From positions 1,250,683-1,314,682 of the forward strand of contig JAQFWX010000004.1 of NCBI GenBank assembly GCA_027605045.1: a stretch of DNA of 64,000 nt, read 5' to 3'. The notes beneath the pieces are model-generated. The model saw only the letters and a program-made list of their open reading frames with translations, made no database searches and was not told where the DNA came from. Positions 45,921 to 56,757 of the stretch are shown piece after piece. Source of the DNA: Phallus indusiatus. Taxonomy: Eukaryota; Basidiomycota; Agaricomycetes; Phallales; Phallaceae. Numbering within the stretch: position 1 is the stretch's first letter; the number at the start of each line of letters is the position of its first letter. A program made the position numbers and the translations under genes.

Positions 45921-48900
45921 TCATTGAAAAGAGTAAATGGCAATATCGTCCTCGTTCGTCGATGGTGGTCGTACAACGACCTCGGGTAAAACTTCTTTTT
46001 GACGCAATAATCCGCGAGCTTTAGCGGTCGCTGACCTTGCTAATTTTAATGGGCGTAATCCAGCCGCGTCTTTTTTCGACTTTTTGGTAATAGACAACGG
46101 GGAAGTACTTGCTCCCGATTCAACGTTATCTTCCAGTTGACGATTTCCGTCGCGGTTGCCCAGGAGCGTCAATTTGCGAAGTGGCGTACGGGATGATGTT
46201 TCTCCATCTTCCTTCCATGAAGATTTGGGTATAATTTGCTTGTTAAGAGAGTTGGATAAGCGCGAACTTGGGATACGAGATTGACCTTGTATCGGCTGTC
46301 GCAAAGGATCTTCATTTTCGTCGGAATTTATATATTTGAGACTGGATTTTCTTAAAGGTGGTTGGTGTAGAGGGAGATGATATTTCTTTGATTTTGAAGT
46401 AGTAGAAAGTTCGTAAGTCGCTCGTGCCGCTTCTTGCTGTTCCTGGAATGTTAAAAGAGCTACTGCAGAATTAAGAGCTGAATCAACCACTGTGACTGCC
46501 GAAGAACGAGCTGTGTTGAAACCGTCGCTGTAGACGGATGCTGAGGTAGGCGGTGTAGGTAGAGCGGGTGTAGCGATTCCTCTTACGTCGTCAGACGTTA
46601 CTGCATATCCATATTCGATGGGCATATCTGTCAGGGAAATATTACCATTTCGAGAGTTCTGTGTTCGAAGAGATGGCACAGGAGGCACGCGTGTTTCTCC
46701 TTCGACATGTATTGTCCGTCGGTAGCGAGCCGAGGGCGTTTTCGCTTCCAGGGAACTGAGGGTCTGCACCAGTTCATCTTTCCAGACTGTCAATGAATGA
46801 ACACCGTCTTTACCCAAACCGAGGCTAGATGTAGAAAAAGATCAGGTTTGACACTTTAACGTAACTAAAATAGACTCACGAGGGAAGACTGAAATGTTTT
46901 CGCTTTCGCTTGTCTTTAGGATTCGCTGGAGTCGAGTGCAGTTCTGGGGAATGGAAACTGAGCGAACTCGCGAATCCGAATTCGTCTTTTGATGGGGTAA
47001 TCATCCTAGGCAACGTGGCGGTTTTGGGTTTGCTCGCCCATGGATCCTTCAAAGAAGGTAATTTCGCCCACTGGCTCGAATCTCTCCTGACCATATCTTT
47101 GCTCACACGTAAACCGGGAACCAGCAACGGGAGCACACCAGCAGACAAACTGTCAATCTGGTTTGGGTTGACGATAGGACCGAATGAGTATCCTGAATTT
47201 CCTGACAAAGAGTGATTCCTGGAATGCAGCGCCTTGACATTGGGGGGAGTAGGCGGCAGAGGCGTTGAAGGCGGAGGAGTCAACGGGAACCGATGCATAG
47301 AGGTACGTGGGGTCTGTAAGGTTGAAGTTACGGATTGGGAGCGCATATGGCCTTTGGTTATACCCTTCTGTATTGCGGTGGACATTGCCTGAGATTCGGC
47401 TCTCGTTGAATCGACTGCGTTATTGGCATGAAGCTGAACAGTCGTAGCCATGGCGGAATAGTGACGCTGAGCAATCATAACTTGAGCCCCCTGATTGATT
47501 TCCTCATTCCCGGAGTAGTAAGATGAAGATTTGCTCTCGCTTCGTCGATGCCTTGCCATTCCCATTTCAATGGAGCCGAGACCAGGAGACAAGGGAATAA
47601 TACTGGCGGCGGACTCGTCCGGAATCGGTAGGGGCGAGATGTCCACATCTTTGGACTCCTGAACAGGGAGTACCGCCAATTTTGGGTTGGGAACGAGGAG
47701 GCCAAGAACCCGTGCAGCTTTCCCTCGGCCGTCAATTGCATCACCCCTGGAAATCCAAACGTCGCCACTTCGACGACCATCAACTACAGTCATACTCGTG
47801 CTACGCGCCCTCATTTCGGGATGAATTCGAATTTCAGAGATAGCCGATTTTTCCATTACTGGGGCCGCAGTATAATTGCTAGAGAATAAAGCAGCAGGAA
47901 CTGGGAGTGGCAGACGAAACAAGACGCTGAAGGCGAGCAGTGGAGAAGAAAGAGTGACAGAGAGGATCAAGAGAATTGAAGTAATAGGTGAGCTGAATGC
48001 GGAGGAAGAAGCCATGTAGGAATATGGGAGAGAAAGGGCCTAATAACAGTTGAAAAACAGTTATAACTATCAAGGAATTATGCTCACAAGTGGTAACCAA
48101 ATAGATAACGCCCAGACAACACAACGAAAACTGAGATGTCAACGTCCTTGCTAGCCTTGGGAGATAGCCCCACTACGTTTCCTTGAGGAGCGTATCCACC
48201 CAAAACCTGACTTCGAGACAAAGACCTATTGGCTGCCTCGGGAGCGGAGTTGATAGGATCTTCGTAAACCGTAGGAGAAGGGGCATCGCGGGCAGCCATC
48301 TCTTGTTCATTTGCATTAGGAGAGGCAGGTCTGGTCGTAGGGAAGGACCATTCTGTCATCAATTCTTGGGAAGCGGACGGGGAGCTAAGCCAGGAGTTGG
48401 CAGAGGACTTTGCTTCTCGAGAGGGGCTTCGGTGGAAAGGATCTGCAGAATCATGCAGGTCATCCAACGGAGGTGTACGCGGCCTGTATGGAGAGGGTAC
48501 CCGAGGTACAGGGGGGATTGACTCTTGAGACATCAGAGCAGCACTTCCCGGAGTAGCAGTTCCGAACCAGTAAGATGACTTTGGTAGAATGGAAGGTACT
48601 GACCCAGTTGCCGGGATGTTAGTCCCAAGAGTCGGATGGTGAGCGGTGGAAAACGAAAAGGCGGAAATTGAGTTTTGGCGTGAAGAGCTGCTTCGATGTG
48701 ACGTGATCCAAGACGAACCTTCTTTGAGAGCTTCAAGATCTTCGGTAGCAATTGATCTACGGATTATTTTTTCTTTTACCGGGGGCCAGGAATCTTGATC
48801 TTCGAGTTCCGCTTGTGCGGCAGCGTTGACGTTATGGCGAATTAAGAGAAGAGTCCCAATGAGACAACCAAGAGAGATACTTGTACTGACACCAACGGCA

Positions 48901-49525
48901 GTAGTATAGGCAGCGAGCCCTGCCCAAAGAGATCCAATACCGATGTCGGCAAGAACTGCGGCCGCTGCAATGCCAGATGCTACAAAAATCAAAGTTGGAG
49001 CCCAAATGAGAGCGTGAAACGGCCCGAAATTAACGGGGCGTCCGAGACGGACATAAAGCAGAGTAAGGGTTGAAATGAATAGCTGGCAAGCAATTTAGCA
49101 ACACTGCCAAAGCACAATTATTTGAGACGCATACAAGACATGTTTGACGAGTCGTTAATGTAATCCATAAGCGTGCGGATGAGAATGGATCGTAAGCAAT
49201 AACTTCAGAAGACATTAAAGGCGTATCGACAGCCTGCCAAATAAAGAAAGCGAGGGCAAAAATATCCAGTGAAGCTAGCCATAAATGAGTTTTGGAAGCG
49301 GGGGAAAGTGAACGGAAGTTCGGTAAGCCAAACTCTGACTGGAAGAACGACAAGTTGAGCTTGTATACTCAATTATTTACGAGATAAATGCTTGACACTT
49401 ACAGGAGACACTTTACGACTGAATGGATTTGGTGGAAGAATTGGTAAAACGATACGGACAATAACGAATGCGGAAGAAACGAAGGAGAGGAGGGCTAAAG
49501 CTAGAGTAAACACTAGAAGAGACAT
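45921..49525 (-). CDS. Large basidiomycete membrane protein of unknown function; one apparent frameshift
   Basis: About five exons give roughly 1100 residues. ATG 49525 begins with a hydrophobic segment (MSLLVFTLALALLSFVSSAF, then VIVRIVLP). Further likely TMs: WLASLDIFALAFFIWQAVD, FGPFHALIWAPTLIFVASGI, and GVSTSISLGCLIGTLLLIRH. A Ser/Pro-rich cytosolic loop of about 230 residues follows, then two more TMs (CVVWALSIWLPLALSLPY; SPITSILLILSVTLSSPLLA). The remainder, about 600 residues, is disordered and basic, Ser/Pro-rich, with repeated RSxS motifs. At 48127-48130 the minus-strand T-run is one base too short: SVF|RCVVWALSIW is interrupted, and the frame continues after adding one T. Ends in EDDIAIYSFQ. 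No known domain was recognised; the topology suggests a polytopic plasma-membrane or ER protein. Confidence 0.65.
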
Positions 49526-49805
49526 TATCGTCGTTTTGCGTCAAAAAAGAGCGTTAGATGAACGTTTATGAACGTTAGCGTCGAAAAACGTAGCAGTAGG
49601 AGGAAACCTAAGGAGGAGATATGAAGCTACAAAGGCGCCCATTTCCTCTTTTCCCTCGAGCGTACGAACACTGGACCTACAATGCGGGCGTGTGACTGTG
49701 ACATCAAGTGAATTCAGTGAACGCGTCGAGGCATTCATCACGTGCTGATTATTTCAGCTCATCTAATCATCATCTCTCGTCGGTGACTGGTTTTTTTTTT
49801 TTGGC
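49526..49805. promoter_or_regulatory. Divergent promoter between large membrane protein gene and MTD1
   Basis: About 280 bp separates the two start codons, so both genes must share this short upstream region. A T-run at 49791-49801 ends just before the MTD1 ATG. No factor site was assigned. Confidence 0.5.
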
Positions 49806-51273
49806 ATGGCATCTCTCGGTCAAGGTATTCTTCTTGCTTCCGATGTGATCGCTTTGCCATTTCGAGACGAGGTTCAACAGTCCTTGGGAACTTTAGAAAA
49901 GCCCCCAACACTAATAGGGATTCTGTCAACCAGCAACAAATCATCTCAGTTGTATGCCGAATTTACCAAGGTTAGGGAGAGTGTTTAAAAATGATCTCAC
50001 AATATTGACTTTTTAAAGAAAACGTGTATTGAACTTGGATTTAACTTTATTCTCAAACAAGTCGGATCAGCTTTAGATGCCTCCTTACCAGACGGTGAAG
50101 GTGTCGAGGAGGCCATCATAGAGGCAAATAAAGATCCGGCCATTGATGGCATAATGGTAACTGACTCCTAATGGCTGTTCTGAAAATGCATACCAAAAAA
50201 GGTCATAGGTTTATTATCCCATATATGGACATCAACAAGTGAGTTTCGCTATCTACACTTGTAACCCTTTTCGACTTATATCCAGGATCATTATCTCCAA
50301 CAAGTACGTGAAAAATTTGGTGTTTAGTTTCTCGTGCCTTACCATAGGTCAAAGATTGTTTCTCCATTCAAGGACGTTGAAGGTCTGCATGTGAAATTTC
50401 ATTACAACTTGTATCACAAGTAGGTTATCCTCACTCCATCTTACACATCGCTTAATACAATGCCTTGTACATAGCATACGCTACATTCGTCCAGAATCAT
50501 TGGCGGAAACGTATCAAGAAACTCCCGAGGCTCCCAAAAGCTTATCAGAGCAACCACCTGCAGGAACCGTGAAATCTATTCTGCCTTGTACGCCTTTGGC
50601 AGTTGTGAAATGTCTCGAGCATATAGGAGTCTATAACAAACTACTACGATATGGTGATCGAGCCTACGGCAGAACTGTAACCATCATCAACAGGTGCTCA
50701 AAATCTATCAAGTCCGTGTCACATGCGCATTTTGACAGCTTTCATTAAAAGATCCGAAGTGGTTGGACGGCCATTAGCTGCACTTTTGGCAAACGACGGC
50801 GCAAAAGTTTTCTCTGTCGATATCGAATCTATACAGGAGTATACAAAGCGACCGGCAGATTCACAGCATACTCAGCGGTATCATCCCCGTCATGTGGTTC
50901 GACTAAGCATTCTCACTTTGCAGGAGTGTTTAGCCCAATCTGATGTCATTATATCCGCCGTGCCTTCCGCGAGCTATAAGGTTCTAATGAAAGACCTTAA
51001 AGACGGTTGTGTATGCATCAACGTTTCGGCTGAGAAGAATTTCGAAAAGAACATCCGAGACAAGGTAATAATCTTATTATTGTTTGTTGTTGAAAATATT
51101 AAATCGCTGATAACTGAAAGGCTTCGCTTTATATACCTTCTATCGGTAAAATTACTATTTTAATGCTATTACGAAACCTGTGCGTTCTCCTACTCCGAGC
51201 CCTTGCCTCACCGTGCCATTACAAACTGGTCTTTCATAGGTTGCGATTGCAAAAATATCGCCGGACAGAATAG
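49806..51273 (+). CDS. MTD1: NAD-dependent methylenetetrahydrofolate dehydrogenase MTD1
   Basis: MTD1 is the cytosolic one-carbon enzyme that oxidises 5,10-methylene-THF to methenyl-THF using NAD+. About nine exons give roughly 345 residues. ATG 49806: MASLGQGILLASDVIALPFR. Then PPTLIGILSTSNKSSQLYAE, FTKKTCIELGF, PAIDGIMVYYPIYGHQQDHY, SPFKDVEGLH, ILPCTPLAVVKCLEHIGVYN, RTVTIINRSEVVGRPLAALL, the NAD-fold ANDGAKVFSVDI and SDVIISAVPSASYKV. The C-terminus ASLYIPSIGKITILMLLRNL matches the family. The K in YAEFTKK corresponds to the conserved catalytic Y-x3-K region. The acceptor after GTCAAAG, not the first CATAG, keeps IVSPFKDVEG in frame. Confidence 0.92.
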
Positions 51274-51433
51274 CGTAGGGGGGCCAAGTAACTTGGCGAA
51301 AGACCCTATAATATAGTTTAAATAGATTGATAATAAAAATGAAAACTGTTGAGCTAAGGTGTTGGATTTATAAGTGAAGAGCTTCTAGGCATGTACAGTC
51401 GTGGTGTAAGCATACGATACAGCACGGCGTTTT

Positions 51434-52293
51434 TTATGATGCATGATAAGGAGGCGGGGGTGAAAGAAGCATGGTATTGTGTGATGTCGGAGTCAACGGC
51501 GTCCCCGGTGTTGCTGAACCAGACCTGTCCTCGTCGGGTGGAAGAATCCGTAAACGCACACGATGAAACTGGCATTTATGAATAAGACGGTTAAACGTAC
51601 GGCAATCGCACCAGACTTACTTGTGGCAGTTTAGGGAAGAGATTAAAAATGAGCGCGATAAAGCAAATAGCAAAGTCCAAGGTTCATAGTGAGTATAGTG
51701 CGTAGAGATCAGGAACCTGGGGCAAATTGAAAAAGGTTGAAGTGCTGATAGAGTAATTGGACTCACAAAGCAATGGGGGTGACAAAAAGTCTCTTCTTAG
51801 CAGGTGTATAATGAGCACCCCCGTCGATTTGCTCCCAAAGAGTTAAATGGTCATAGGCACCGGCATGCTCGTCCGTTTTGAAAGGTACGCCGGTCACCCA
51901 ATGGAACATTAAATAGGAAAGCTAAAAACCATAAGAAATCGTATGAAATTAAGTGAAAAACAGCATACCAGCATATAAGCCACGTTAGTAATGGTCCAAC
52001 TCATCTCAGTGCTGATGCCGGGGACCATATCAATGAAGAACTTGCCGGATATAATGAGTAAAGGATGCATTAGCCAGGCACCTAAGTCAAATCGTATTGA
52101 GTTCGGATAAAAAAAAAAGGAACATTAGTTGCTTACCTTTGCGATTGACCCATTCCGAATTTACGTCAGGGAATGCGTGTTGGTCTAGTGATTCCTCGAA
52201 AGAATTGTTCCCGGCTTGTTCGACAGTGACGATGCTTTTACTGCGAGCCCTATTTCGTACTTGGGCTGGTGAGATTAGCACGGGCGAGGACAT
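51434..52293 (-). CDS. ORM1: ORM1/ORMDL sphingolipid-biosynthesis regulator
   Basis: Orm proteins are ER membrane inhibitors of serine palmitoyltransferase, relieved by N-terminal phosphorylation. About five exons give roughly 215 residues. ATG 52293 gives MSSPVLISPAQVRNRARSKS, with a basic RARSKSIV phosphosite region as in yeast Orm1/2. An upstream in-frame ATG at 52329 is also possible. Then ESLDQHAFPDVNSEWVNRKG, AWLMHPLLIISGKFFIDMVP, MSWTITNVAYMLSYLMFHWV and TGVPFKTDEHAGAYDHLTLW. EQIDGGAHYTPAKKRLFVTP is the ORMDL signature, then FLISTHYTHYEPWTLLFALF and LFPKLPQFHRVRLRIL. The C-terminal tail (about 35 residues, Ser/Thr/Pro-rich) is longer than usual. Convergent with MTD1, divergent from the Virilizer gene. 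Confidence 0.93.
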
Positions 52294-52963
52294 GGTAAAG
52301 AGTGGAGGATTAGAATTTGATAGTGGCATGACTAAAAATTGGGAGTCAAATGATTGTCGGGTGGGTCAAAGGACGAATGTCGTGTGCTTCGTTATCACAG
52401 CGAAACGGTGGCAGGGGTTGGTTACCTAAGTACGGGAACGAAGACCCGGCGTTGTCCGAGGCCTTCAAAATGCCCACCGAAGATATTTAGTATGTGTGCC
52501 GTAAAGTGTTAGAAACTTGTCGAAGATCTTTGAAAATACACTCAGAACCTTAAATATACATTTCACATTTTCAATATCTTTATTATGCAAAACAAAAGAT
52601 GCAATCATGAACATGCAGTTTTTTCTAATGAGACGCAGCGTTGCGCACTGCTGCGCGAGAAGTACAAGTGAGCGGAAAAGCCAACTTTTGGCCAAGCATT
52701 GTATTATTCATGTAGCGAAACAAAATACAAAATAAATCTGGCACTAATGCCATGAGCTCCTTTGTGGGAGGGAGTCATATTATGACGTAGACTTGCAGAA
52801 TGTTGCCCATTGGCGCCCATGATTTGACTGTCTTCTATCACCACAAGAACGCTCTAGGCTTCCCCAGGGGTCGACGACTCGTGGCGATTGGTCAATATTC
52901 TATTGTTGAGATTCAACGTATCACTGTTCTTCAGTCGACGCAGCTGTAGTTTCAGTTATTGTC
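52294..52963. other. Intergenic: divergent promoter, ORM1 / Virilizer-like gene
   Basis: About 670 bp between divergent starts. Short open frames on each strand (52465-52695, 52517-52735) have no motif or splice support. A partly palindromic stretch, ATTATGACGTAGAC, lies near 52780-52793 and includes TGACGTA, a CRE/ATF-like half site. Confidence 0.5.
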
Positions 52964-55900
52964 ATGCTGCTCTTTTGGGGCACGCTATATCCGCAGGGAG
53001 TCTCAAAATTTGCTTCTGTCCGCTTCGCTTCGCCCGTGAAGATAAGATACCTAAGACTATATCCCAAAGGATGCACCGTTTTCTCAAACAACACGGATAT
53101 AGTTAGGTGCGGCATTGCCTTGCAAATTAGTACATGCCTTTCTTATTCTTACTTAGCCAAACAGAACCTGAAGCGTTTAACTTGAATGTTTTCATAAATG
53201 CTCAAGCACTCCCGGACGGAAAAGAGGTCAAGGCTCGGGCAACCAATAATCTTACCACTACCTCTCTGCATTACGCTGGTGGCATGCGGGAGTTCGCTTT
53301 AGACATAGGGTCCCACGTAAGTACTCGTTCGCATATACATATAGCAAATTATACCTAACTCCGCTGCTTAGTACACGACTAGGCTTCTCATTTTGCAAGG
53401 CGACTTTACTGCGGTTACTGTGGCTGTCTATGGTGACGTCTCTAGTGAACCAATTATGGACGAGACGCTAATCAACGAACATACCGAACTCCCAAACTTT
53501 GCCAGGAAGTCGTCGCCACTAACTATTCTAGACCCAATCAATCTTTCTGATCCCATCATGTTACCAAAGGAGTTATTAAACCTTGTGGTTAATCCTCTGC
53601 CTTTGCCCCAACTTGTTCGCCTACAATTTTGTCTCAAGCTGCAAGATCTCTCTGTAACCGATGACGTCCAGTTCGTAGAATGGAGTGATATTTTAAACAT
53701 GGATGCGACCGGACTGGACTGGCTTGAAAGGGCCGCCACAATGCTAAGCTGGCCAACCGCAGACAATGTAGACCTTGAGACCTTGCGACGCTTCTCGTCT
53801 AAAGTTATCGATTCCTTGGCAGAAAAGACGAACGACAGTCTGTTCATTTTTTCGGGACTTATCAGAAGAGCATCGGCCCAACCTGAAAGTGTTGTTAATG
53901 CTATTCTTGTAAGTGTCACCTATAGGTTGAGATTTCGTTAGTCTTCGTGCGCACTCACATAATTATTATTTCAGGACAATGTGAATTTGTCGGAGATCTT
54001 TGACAGTCATTTACTCGATAAGCATATCATAGAGCGTTTGCATGATGCTGCGGCTCATCCTACTATAGCCCGTCATCTTGGAGCATCGTCTATGATTGCC
54101 AACATTGACTCTTATGTGAAATTACACAAAATAAACCCTACGGCCAGACAGGCCGCCACTTCTTTGCAAGACCGTATTAGGGGATGGGAAGAATTCGAGA
54201 AAGTTATACAAGGAGGCTCTCCCGACATACCTTTCCTTATGAGTTGGGTCAAAAAGCTCATCTCGGAGGATATCACTTGTGGCGTTTTTCTAAATTATTT
54301 GCTTTCTGAAGACTTTTGGTCTGCCAGCAAAGACCACTTCTTCCAAATAAACAGCTCAAACTGTATAGCTTCATGGCCCTCGGCTTCTGTAGCTACACTA
54401 CCTGAATTTCTAATGTTCCTTAAAGCATTCATAAGTATATCTTCGACCTTGGCTGTTTTTTCATGGGCTGTCAATCTCAATGTTAACGAATGCATTGAAA
54501 AAACCTTGTCGATTGCTCGCTTATGGCAAGAAATACCTTCATATAAAGAGGTGAGCACTTGGTTTTTTTTTGTGAACATGTCCACTCTGATAAAACTTTG
54601 CTTTTTTCTAGGTTACTAATGAAATCTTTGTGCTCTCGCGCGTTCTCTACCGTCTAGAAGATGTTCTGCAACAAGCGTCGGACTTGCCCAATATGTGCAC
54701 TCAATATGCAGAACAAATAGTTTCTTGTTTATTTGACCATGTTGAAACAATGGCCAATCCCGACCTTGCCCAACTTGTGAACGCCCTTCCAGATTCCGAT
54801 CAAAGTTCGCTATCCGATACACGAAGAGCCGAAATGACGCATATGGCATTCATAGCAGAAAACGGACTGAACGAGGCCGTTCGAACAGTTATCCGATTCT
54901 CGTTGGATGACGCAGTAAGCGTCCTGCATGTGGCTCTTTTAGTCATCAAGCAGGCTCTGGAGGATCGCGAAAATGGGGTCTGGAACGTTATGCAAGCTTC
55001 CTGGGACCAAGAATTCCATGGGCTGGAATATCATCTTTTAGAAATGATGGACCATTTTGTAGCCCTAATCAGGAGTCAATTTTTACTCGTACCTCCAACC
55101 CCCCTCCATCCCACTGTCCCGACACAACTAGTTCATGCATCGCATACCATTTTACGTATCATGGCGCGTCTCTCGTCGAACCAGATTCTCTCTTTACGTC
55201 TTGTTCGATCTCTTGTCCTTAACGTACTAAATTTATTTATCTTGACCGATGCGATTGATTCAACATACCCCTTTGAAAACCAAGTACGCCAGGCGGCTCG
55301 GAGTGTGCGACCCACGTGTGCAGAAACTCTTTCTATCTTATGGACACCTAACCCTGAAACACCGACAACGGGTGAAACGGCACTTCGAATTCTTCTGCAG
55401 AGCGCTTTCAATCCAGATAACAGTGACCCTGTTGTACGAGTGGAACAAGTGTTTTGGCTATTGGACCTTGTTCTCCCACTTTCGATATCAGATACAGGAC
55501 CTCCTGGTGACACTCAAGAACAATATTGGCTTAAGGAAGTGATCCCTAATGTTCTCCCAGAGCTTCGTCGGTTCTTCCGTGCGCTCACCACGGAACACCA
55601 AGTGCAGCTGGCGGAACGACTGATGAACTTGGACCGCGGTGAGATTGGTCTGGGTCAATGGTTCTTAAATCAGGAGCTTGACTATCTGCTACGGATCCTC
55701 CAACGATCAAGCGAAGGTGATTCTTCCGAGAAGAAAATCGCCTTCACCTTACAGATATCAAAATCTCTCCGGTTTCTAAAAGGTTTCCTGGAGATATATT
55801 CTGTCGGAAAATATCCATATATATACCAAGAAGATGAAATCCGGACGCTATTTGAAGCATTGGAAGGTGTGAAGACAAGACCAGCCTTCCCTCTATCTTA

Positions 55901-56594
55901 CGCCGTCGACTTGGTTCTTGCGTTAATTCCGGACATGAATCTTTTCACGACAGAAAATCGCGCAACGTTAGCACATATTCTGCTTCTTCAAGGGGAACAC
56001 ACGCCAACTCTTCTTTCAAAAGCCGTCGCCATTCTCATTACCCTAGAAGGATTAGGCGACGTAGTGCGAGACGCTTTGATCTGTAGTCTTGGACGGTCGT
56101 TGACTCTCAACGGTCATGAAGCTTCTGAGCAAGACATCATTGATTGTTTTGAATGGCTGTATCGACAGGGAACGCCGGAAAATCGAATTCAGGTGCATTT
56201 CTCTGAACAAACATTTAACCAATTATTAGCCCGTGTCGAACGTGTCGAGAAAACATCCCCTTTGCTAGATAAATTTCGGACCTCGTTCATATTCAGCGAC
56301 GTTGATGATACCATGTCTGACGGTTCGCCTCCCGAGTTACCCAACTTCTCATTTCAGAGCCTGAGAAAATCTCTTGGATATCGCCCTACAACTCCTCCCA
56401 CACCACATCTAAACGGAGAGAGTATCTTCAAGATGGCTACTACATCACCGATAACGACGGTGTTTAATTCAGCTAAAACCGTTACACTCACCAAAACGTA
56501 TCAACAGAACGAGTTTCGACAGCTTTCTATTCGCCAAAATACAAGTAGACGACCATCCGTTCACGTAGATGTACGTTCTACTTTCAATGTATGA
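52964..56594 (+). CDS. Virilizer/VIRMA-like protein (m6A methyltransferase complex subunit)
   Basis: Virilizer-type proteins scaffold the METTL3/IME4-containing RNA N6-adenosine methylation complex. About five exons give roughly 1140 residues. ATG 52964 starts directly in a Virilizer N-terminal domain: MLLFWGTLYPQGVSKFASVR, FASPVKIRYLRLYPKGC and NTDIVSQTEPEAFNLNVFI, then AGGMREFALDIGSHYTTRLL and LILQGDFTAVTVAVYGD. The order 'F-T-P-V-I-R-P-G ... T-P-F-L-N-V-F' matches the domain's beta-sandwich core. The rest is a long all-helical ARM/HEAT-like region (for example ALHVALLVIKQALE, LDYLLRILQRSS, AVAILITLEGLG), ending in a basic Ser/Thr-rich tail. The identification rests on the N-terminal domain; the helical part alone would not be diagnostic. 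The alternative is an unrelated ARM-repeat protein. Confidence 0.68.
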
Positions 56595-56757
56595 CAAACT
56601 TCAGGTCAATAACTAAAGGGTTGATAGGAATTTCAAAGTGAGATTGATACATCTGGATCTGGCCAAGCATCTGCAGAGTTTGGTCATCTTTTGCCTCCTC
56701 TGAAATTCGAGTGAAGGTTGTTTATTAAAATGGAATGTACAATAGGAGTCTTTGGTA

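Noticed and set aside
46910..47215. Plus-strand 101-codon frame opposite the large membrane protein
   Set aside because: Antisense shadow of a long disordered coding region; no own motif.
52465..52735. Pair of opposite short open frames between ORM1 and the Virilizer-like gene
   Set aside because: They mirror each other, lack motifs and lie in a divergent promoter.
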